Source: CAZEFK01 sp964511405
GTDB taxonomy: Bacteria; Pseudomonadota; Alphaproteobacteria; Elsterales; Elsteraceae
Length of the DNA stretch: 34,352 bases
NCBI GenBank assembly: GCA_964511405.1
Contig: CAZEFK010000061.1
Coordinates: 1 to 34,352 of the forward strand
Reading direction: 5' to 3'
Shown: positions 29,803-34,352 of the stretch, one piece after another
Position numbering within the stretch: the first letter of the stretch is position 1
How the letters are laid out: every line of letters starts with the position of its first letter
The notes under the pieces: model-generated
Databases searched by the model: none
What the model was told of the DNA's origin: nothing
The model's input: only the letters and a program-made list of their open reading frames with translations
Position numbers and translations under genes: made by a program

Positions 29803-32054
29803 TGGCCGCGGCGGCGGCCTGGACCGGGTCGCGCCGCCTGCTCAAGCGTCTCAGGGACCTGATGGCGGCGGAGAGCTCGGCCCAGGCGCGGCTCGACCGC
29901 GTGGTGCGCCTGATCGCTGCCGACATGGTGGCGGAGGTGTGCTCGGCCTACATCCTGCGCGCGGGCGAGGTGCTGGAGCTGTTCGCCACCGAAGGCCTGA
30001 GGCCGGAGGCGGTGCACAACACTCGCCTGCATGTCGGCGAGGGCCTGGTCGGCGACATCGCGCTGCACGCCCGGCCGCTGGCCCTGGCCGACGCCTGGGC
30101 GCATCCCAAGTTTGCCTACCGGCCCGAGACCGGCGAGGAGATCTACCGCTCGCTGATGGGCGTGCCGATCATGCGGTCGGGCCGGGTCACCGGCGTGCTG
30201 GTGGTGCAGAACCGCACCCAGCGCGGCTATACCGAGGAAGAGGTCGAGACCCTCGAGACCGTGGCCATGGTGCTGGCCGAGCTGGTGGCGTCGGGCGAGC
30301 TGGTCGACCCCGACGAGGCCCACGATGCCGAGTCGGCCCTGGCGCCGCGCCGGCTGGAGGGGGTGAAGCTCCATGACGGCGTAGCGGTCGGCCAGGCGGT
30401 GCTGCACCAGCCCCGCATCGTGATCCGCCAGATGGTGGCCGAGGATCCCAAGGCCGAGCATCAGCGCCTGGAGCGGGCCGTGCTGGCGATGCAGTCGGCG
30501 CTCGACCGCATGCTGGCGTCGGAGGAGCTGGGGGCGGGCGAGCATCGCGACGTGCTCGAGACCTACCGCATGTTCGCCGAGGACCGCGGCTGGCTCGGCC
30601 GCATCCGCGAGACGATCCAGGGCGGCCTGACCGCCGAAGCCGCGGTGCAGAAGGTCCAGAACGACATGCGCGCGCGCATGCGCGACATCCTGGACCCGTA
30701 TCTGCGCGACCGCCTGCAGGACCTGGAAGACCTGTCGGCACGGCTGCTGCGCCAGCTGATGGGGCCGGTGGCCGCGGCATCGCGGGGGCCGCTGCCCGAC
30801 GACCTGATCCTGGTCGCGCGCACCATGGGACCGGCCGAGCTGCTGGACTACGACCGCAAGCGGCTGCGTGGGCTGGTGCTGGAAGACGCGTCGCTGACCA
30901 GCCATGTCGCGATCGTCGCGCGGGCCCTCGACATCCCGGTCGTGGCCCGCGTCGCCAATGCGTTCGACCGCATCGAGACCGGCGATCCGCTGGTGGTCGA
31001 CGGCGACCATGGGCAGGTGCTGGTGCGGCCGACCGAGGACGTGCTGGCCAGCGTGCGCGCGGCCATGGAGGTGCGCGCCGCGGCGACCGCCCGCTACGCC
31101 GCACTGGCCGACCGCCCGGTGGTCAGCCGCGACGGCATCGCGGTCACGCTCCTGCTCAATTGCGGCCTCAGCATCGACGTGGCGCAGCTCGACGCCACCC
31201 GGGCCGCCGGCATCGGCCTGTTCCGCACCGAGATCGCGTTCATGGTGCGCCAGTCCTATCCCGACATCGCGGCCCAGGCCGAGATCTATCGCAGCGTGCT
31301 CGACCGCGCCGGCGACCGCCCGGTGATGTTCCGCACCCTCGATGTCGGCGGCGACAAGCGCCTGTCCTACTTGCCGCCGGCGCGCGAGGAGAACCCGGCC
31401 ATGGGCTGGCGGGCGATCCGCATCGGCCTCGACCGGCCGGCGCTGCTGCGCCAGCAGCTCAGGGCGATGATCCTGGCCGCCGACGGCCGGCCGCTGTCGA
31501 TCATGTTCCCGATGATCGCTGATGTGGGCGAGATCCGAGCCGCCCGGGCGATCCTGGCCATGGAGCTGGCGGCGGCGGTCCGGCGCCCCGAGCCGCTGCA
31601 GGTGGGCATCATGGTCGAGGTGCCGGCCCTGATGTGGCAGCTTGCCGACCTGTTGCCCGCGGTCGATTTCCTGTCGGTCGGGTCCAACGATCTGGTCCAG
31701 TTCCTCTATGCCGCCGACCGCGGCAACCCGCTGATGGCCGAGCGCTACGATCCGCTGTCGGCGCCGGTGCTGCGCTGCCTGGCGCAGCTGGCCGCGGCCG
31801 CCGACGCCGCCGGCAAGCCGATCACGGTGTGCGGCGAAATGGCCGGCCGGCCGCTGGAGGCGCTGGCGCTGCTGGGTATCGGCTATCGCCGCCTGTCCAT
31901 GGCGGGCACCGCGGTCGGGCCGGTGCGCGAGGCCATCCGCGCCGCCGACGTGAGCCTGATCCGGCGGCTGCTCGAGCGCTTGCTCGGCCGGCCGGAGCCG
32001 CGCATCCGCACGACCTTGAAGGCATTCGCGCGCGACCACGGCCTCGAGGCTTGA
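29802..32054 (+). CDS. ptsP: Phosphoenolpyruvate-protein phosphotransferase PtsP (EI-Ntr)
   Basis: 750 residues, the first enzyme of the nitrogen PTS. It takes phosphate from PEP and passes it to NPr (PtsO) and then EIIA-Ntr (PtsN). A GAF domain (about 30-165) is followed by an HPr-binding region (about 185-320), the mobile domain with active His368 in LTSHVAIVARALDIP, and a PEP-binding barrel with ARGIGLFRTE-type RAAGIGLFRTEIAFM. Conserved GVMVEVP-type IMVEVP, SVGSNDLVQF and active-site Cys677 in TVCGEMAG follow. All catalytic residues are present. The GAF domain probably senses glutamine, as in other EI-Ntr. In this operon it links nitrogen status to aspartate-family synthesis. EI-Ntr phosphorylation chains often touch potassium uptake as well. 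Confidence 0.96.
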   Translation: MAAAAAWTGSRRLLKRLRDLMAAESSAQARLDRVVRLIAADMVAEVCSAYILRAGEVLELFATEGLRPEAVHNTRLHVGEGLVGDIALHARPLALADAWAHPKFAYRPETGEEIYRSLMGVPIMRSGRVTGVLVVQNRTQRGYTEEEVETLETVAMVLAELVASGELVDPDEAHDAESALAPRRLEGVKLHDGVAVGQAVLHQPRIVIRQMVAEDPKAEHQRLERAVLAMQSALDRMLASEELGAGEHRDVLETYRMFAEDRGWLGRIRETIQGGLTAEAAVQKVQNDMRARMRDILDPYLRDRLQDLEDLSARLLRQLMGPVAAASRGPLPDDLILVARTMGPAELLDYDRKRLRGLVLEDASLTSHVAIVARALDIPVVARVANAFDRIETGDPLVVDGDHGQVLVRPTEDVLASVRAAMEVRAAATARYAALADRPVVSRDGIAVTLLLNCGLSIDVAQLDATRAAGIGLFRTEIAFMVRQSYPDIAAQAEIYRSVLDRAGDRPVMFRTLDVGGDKRLSYLPPAREENPAMGWRAIRIGLDRPALLRQQLRAMILAADGRPLSIMFPMIADVGEIRAARAILAMELAAAVRRPEPLQVGIMVEVPALMWQLADLLPAVDFLSVGSNDLVQFLYAADRGNPLMAERYDPLSAPVLRCLAQLAAAADAAGKPITVCGEMAGRPLEALALLGIGYRRLSMAGTAVGPVREAIRAADVSLIRRLLERLLGRPEPRIRTTLKAFARDHGLEA

Positions 32055-32095
32055 GCGGTGGTGCCGACATACCGTCACACCCACTTAAGGTCTTC

Positions 32096-32127
32096 GTCGC
32101 GCGGCAAGGCAACGGTTGCTTCGCGAC
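32096..32127 (+). terminator. Candidate hairpin after ptsP
   Basis: Outer arms GTCGCG (32096-32101) and CGCGAC (32122-32127) enclose an inner GCAA-CGG-TTGC stem (32109-32119). It lies 42 bases past the ptsP stop. No T-run follows, so termination would be weak. Confidence 0.4.
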
Positions 32128-32143
32128 CGTGGCCCTTATAAAG
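32116..32143 (+). promoter_or_regulatory. rodZ: Candidate rodZ promoter with flanking inverted repeat
   Basis: A good -10 match TATAAA (32138-32143) lies 16 bases after TTGCTT (32116-32121), which is only a half match to -35. The -10 lies inside the loop of an inverted repeat TGGCCC (32130-32135) / GGGCCA (32149-32154). rodZ starts at 32191. The 136-base gap holds nothing else I can identify. Confidence 0.35.
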
Positions 32144-32190
32144 ACTGTGGGCCATAGAGCTGCCGCATTTGTGCGTCGGCATAGAGCATC

Positions 32191-33429
32191 ATGGCTGAGT
32201 CGGTGGACATACCTCCCGAAGTCGAGGAGACCAGCTACGCGGCCGGACGCTATGTCGGCGCGATGCTGCGTGCGGCCCGGCTGCAACATGGCCTGGAGCT
32301 GAGCGAGATCGCGGGCAGCCTGCGGATCCGCGCGTCGTTTCTGGAGGGCATCGAGCAGGGCCGGCTGCAGGCGCTGCCCGGGGTCGCCTATGCCATCGGG
32401 TTCGTGCGCGCCTACGCGGAGTTCCTGGGCCTGGACGGCGCCGAAATGGTGCAGCGCTTCAAGGCCGAGGTCGCCGGGCTCGACCGCAAGCCCAACCTCA
32501 GCTTCCCGTCGCCGGCGCCGGAGGGCAAGGTCCCGGGCACCGGCGCGATCGTCCTGTCGCTGGTGGCCGCCGTCCTGCTCTTCGGCGGCGGGTACGTGTT
32601 CAAGGGCGATATCGCGCGGCTGGCGATTCGCGTGCCCGAGATACCGGAGCGGCTGGCCGGCCTGCTGCCCGGCGCCCCGTCGTCGTCGGCCGAGGCCTCG
32701 GCGCCGACGGGGGCGCCGACCAGGGCCCAGGCAGCGGCGCCGGGCAAGGACGCCGGCGCGCCTGAACCGGAGATCGCGCCGGCGCCGCCCGGGATGCTGC
32801 CGGCGAGCTTGCCGGCAGCGGCGCCGGTGCCCGCGGTGTCCCCGCCAGCGGCGGCGCCGGTGGCCGCGGTTGCGTCGCCCCTGGTGCCGCCGTCCCTGGT
32901 CCCGTCGTCCCCGGTCCCGTCGCCCGTGCCCCCCTCGCCGGCGCCTGTGGTGGCCGCGGCCGAACCCGTTGCCCCGGCCGCGGCTCCGGCGCCAGTAATG
33001 GTGCCGCCGCCAGCCGCCGCCGGCACAGCGCCAGCGGCGCCGAAGCCGGCCTTGGGGCTGCCGGGCACGGCCCCGGCCCCCATTGCCGCCGAGCCGGCGA
33101 TCCCGGCGCCGCCGCAGATCGCGGCCGTGCCCTCCGACACCCGCGTGTTCGGCTCGACCAATGCCGACAGCCGCGTGGTCCTGCGCGCCAAGGGCGATAG
33201 CTGGGTGCAGATCCGCGACAGCGACAACCAGCCGGTGCTGTCGCGCCTGCTGCGTGCCGGCGACGTCTACAAGGTGCCCAACAAGCCCGGGCTGACCATG
33301 GTCACGGGCAATGCCGGGATGCTGGAGATCACGGTCGACGGCGTCAGCCTGCCGCCGCTCGGCGATGTCGGGGTCGTCCGCAAGAACGTCTCGCTCGACC
33401 CGGATCGGCTGCATCCGGTGTTGAATTGA
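32191..33429 (+). CDS. rodZ: RodZ-like protein (HTH, membrane helix, DUF4115)
   Basis: 412 residues. A cytoplasmic HTH_25-type domain (about 20-85; GAMLRAARLQHGLELSEIA and ALPGVAYAIGFVRAYAEFL) is followed by one membrane helix (about 116-137). A Pro/Ala-rich low-complexity periplasmic linker of about 165 residues comes next, then a C-terminal DUF4115 beta domain (about 313-385; DSWVQIRDSDNQPVLSRLL). This is the RodZ architecture, which anchors MreB to the membrane and keeps rod shape. The linker is unusually long and simple (repeated Ala-Pro and Val-Pro), with GC-rich near-repetitive DNA. The rodZ-ispG neighbourhood is common in alphaproteobacteria, here with one small gene between. Confidence 0.88.
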   Translation: MAESVDIPPEVEETSYAAGRYVGAMLRAARLQHGLELSEIAGSLRIRASFLEGIEQGRLQALPGVAYAIGFVRAYAEFLGLDGAEMVQRFKAEVAGLDRKPNLSFPSPAPEGKVPGTGAIVLSLVAAVLLFGGGYVFKGDIARLAIRVPEIPERLAGLLPGAPSSSAEASAPTGAPTRAQAAAPGKDAGAPEPEIAPAPPGMLPASLPAAAPVPAVSPPAAAPVAAVASPLVPPSLVPSSPVPSPVPPSPAPVVAAAEPVAPAAAPAPVMVPPPAAAGTAPAAPKPALGLPGTAPAPIAAEPAIPAPPQIAAVPSDTRVFGSTNADSRVVLRAKGDSWVQIRDSDNQPVLSRLLRAGDVYKVPNKPGLTMVTGNAGMLEITVDGVSLPPLGDVGVVRKNVSLDPDRLHPVLN

Positions 33430-33470
33430 CATAGATTGGCGCGGGCGCGACGGCGGACGAGCGGGGCGGC

Positions 33471-33869
33471 ATGGACGACGAGGTTAGGATCGACGACTCC
33501 CGGGTGGGCCGCGCCCTGGAGGACGTGCTTTGGGTGTTGCGCCGCCTGGAGCCGCTGCTGTCCGGGCTGGTGGTCGAGGCGCGCGACGGCCGGCGCCAGG
33601 TCGAGACCCTGACCGAAGCGATCGGCGAGCTGCGCGGCCGGCTGTCCTCGGCAGAGGAGGAGCTGGAGGCCCTGCGCGAGCGTCAGTCGGCGGTGGGCGA
33701 AACGGTCGGGCGGGCCGGCGAGGCGATCGCCCGGGTCGACGGCCGCATCGGCGAGATCAGCGCCCGGCTGCCCAGCCCCTGGGGCATCGGCGTGCTGGTG
33801 ATCGCGCTGTTCGGGCTGGCCTTCGTGCTGATGCGCTTCGGCGCGGTTCATCCTGGATCCGGGCTTTGA
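33471..33869 (+). CDS. Small coiled-coil protein with C-terminal membrane helix
   Basis: 132 residues of unknown family. Residues about 10-95 are strongly heptad-like and charged (LRRLEPLL, GELRGRLSSAEEELEALRERQ), typical of a coiled coil. One membrane helix follows at about 105-122 (IGVLVIALFGLAFVLM) with a short tail, so it is tail-anchored, with the coiled coil probably cytoplasmic. Its position between rodZ and ispG hints at a link to the cell envelope, but this is only context. The ribosome site is weak (GGGGCGG). It starts 41 bases after the rodZ stop and is probably cotranscribed. Confidence 0.75.
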   Translation: MDDEVRIDDSRVGRALEDVLWVLRRLEPLLSGLVVEARDGRRQVETLTEAIGELRGRLSSAEEELEALRERQSAVGETVGRAGEAIARVDGRIGEISARLPSPWGIGVLVIALFGLAFVLMRFGAVHPGSGL

Positions 33870-33894
33870 CCCGGCCCTTGATCCGGGCGCCCGG
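33856..33894. repeat. GC-rich palindromes and direct repeats before ispG
   Basis: GATCCGGGC occurs at 33856-33864 and 33880-33888. CCGGG-CTTTGA-CCCGG forms a 5-bp hairpin at 33859-33874, and CCGGGCGCCCGG at 33883-33894 is a perfect 12-bp palindrome. They overlap the last codons of the small membrane protein gene and the 67-base gap to ispG. They may form competing hairpins in the leader of ispG. Confidence 0.55.
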
Positions 33895-33936
33895 CATCCG
33901 CACTTTGACCCCGGTAATCCTGCGAGGTCCGATCCC

Positions 33937-34352
33937 ATGAGCGTGCGCCCCTATCGCGAGATCCATCGGCGCAAGAGCCGCAAGATCATGGTCGGCCCGG
34001 TACCGGTCGGCGGCGACGCGCCGATCACCGTGCAGTCGATGACGAACACGCTGACCGCCGACGCCAAGGCCACCATCGAGCAGATCCAGCGGCTGGAGGC
34101 GGTCGGCTGCGACATCGTGCGGGTGTCGTGCCCGGACGTCGAATCGACGGCGGCGCTGCCCGAGATCGTGCGCGCGGCCAAGATCCCGGTCGTCGCCGAC
34201 ATCCATTTCCATTACAAGCGCGCCATCGAGGCGGCCAAGGCGGGGGCCGCCTGCCTGCGCATCAATCCCGGCAACATCGGTTCGGCCGACCGCGTGCGCG
34301 AGGTGGTGCAGGCGGCCAAGGACCATGGCTGCTCGATGCGCATCGGCGTCAA
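33937..34352 (+). CDS. ispG: 4-hydroxy-3-methylbut-2-enyl diphosphate synthase, N-terminal part (partial)
   Basis: The first 138 codons of IspG (GcpE), the Fe-S enzyme that converts MEcPP to HMBPP in the MEP isoprenoid pathway; the 3' end is beyond the window. Diagnostic motifs are RRKSRKIMVGPVPVGG, the invariant ITVQSMTNT near residue 35, RVSCPDVESTAALPEI, PVVADIHFHY near residue 90 and CLRINPGNIG near residue 110. GAGG at 33923-33926 lies about ten bases from the ATG. The Fe-S cysteines are expected in the unseen C-terminal part. Confidence 0.97.
   Translation, partial: MSVRPYREIHRRKSRKIMVGPVPVGGDAPITVQSMTNTLTADAKATIEQIQRLEAVGCDIVRVSCPDVESTAALPEIVRAAKIPVVADIHFHYKRAIEAAKAGAACLRINPGNIGSADRVREVVQAAKDHGCSMRIGV

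Noticed and set aside
29799..32084. A 761-codon open frame antisense to ptsP
   Set aside because: Same composition shadow: many His, Gln and Arg, no fold signature. ptsP motifs on the plus strand are decisive.
32103..32119. Sigma-54 promoter (GG-N10-GC) before rodZ
   Set aside because: GG and GC pairs exist but the spacing is 8 or 13, not 10.
1..34352. CRISPR arrays, tRNA genes, integrases, transposases, toxin-antitoxin pairs
   Set aside because: Looked for by eye on both strands; no regularly spaced direct repeats, cloverleaf-like ends or recognisable mobile-element proteins were found.

Overview
The window is a gene-dense, very GC-rich (roughly 70% by eye) bacterial chromosome segment. 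It has 30 protein-coding genes, two of them cut by the window edges. No tRNA, rRNA, CRISPR array, insertion sequence or phage gene was seen, and no gap between genes exceeds 300 bases. Gene content and order point to an alphaproteobacterium, probably of the Rhodospirillales type: an Atm1-type exporter with meaB, the run comF-grxC-DUF1178-ubiG-lysC, GAF-containing ptsP, rodZ then ispG, and OpgC. Genus cannot be read from the sequence.

Layout. (1) 1-6936, plus strand: the end of kdpB, kdpC, a short KdpD (KdpD-N plus UspA domains only), a separate membrane histidine kinase, a spermidine-synthase-fold protein and a methyl-accepting chemotaxis protein. The first four overlap by ATGA. No KdpE-type regulator is present. 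(2) 6968-9725: a small hydrophilic protein (minus), an FkbM methyltransferase and a protein built of 47-residue TPR-like repeats. (3) 9745-17760: an NtrC-type sigma-54 response regulator (minus) divergent from htpG. Then comes a 1333-residue hybrid sensor kinase (minus) whose stop interlocks with that of htpG, and an acidic protein of unknown function. (4) 17739-19803, minus: a DHH phosphoesterase, upp and rpmB. (5) 19930-24930: a secreted alpha/beta hydrolase (plus) whose 3' end overlaps opgC; opgC follows meaB and the Atm1-type exporter in one minus-strand operon. (6) 25015-27400: comF, grxC and a DUF1178 gene (plus), then ubiG (minus). (7) 27513-34352, plus: lysC, a nitronate-monooxygenase-like flavoprotein and ptsP tightly coupled, then rodZ, a small coiled-coil membrane protein and the start of ispG.

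How the genes work together. The first block is a high-affinity potassium uptake system with an unusual control module: KdpD is reduced to its cytoplasmic sensory half and the kinase is a separate protein. The sigma-54 regulator 5.7 kb downstream is a reasonable but unproved partner. The lysC-ptsP block joins aspartate-family amino acid synthesis to the nitrogen PTS. The rest is mostly housekeeping: protein folding, uracil salvage, ribosome, Fe-S/thiol export, ubiquinone, isoprenoids and cell shape.

Most notable observations: the split Kdp sensor; a 17-bp perfect AT-cored palindrome over a good promoter between the regulator and htpG; the exact 47-residue repeats; and several inverted repeats at divergent or inter-operon sites. 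No clear candidate for a wholly new defence or mobile system was found.
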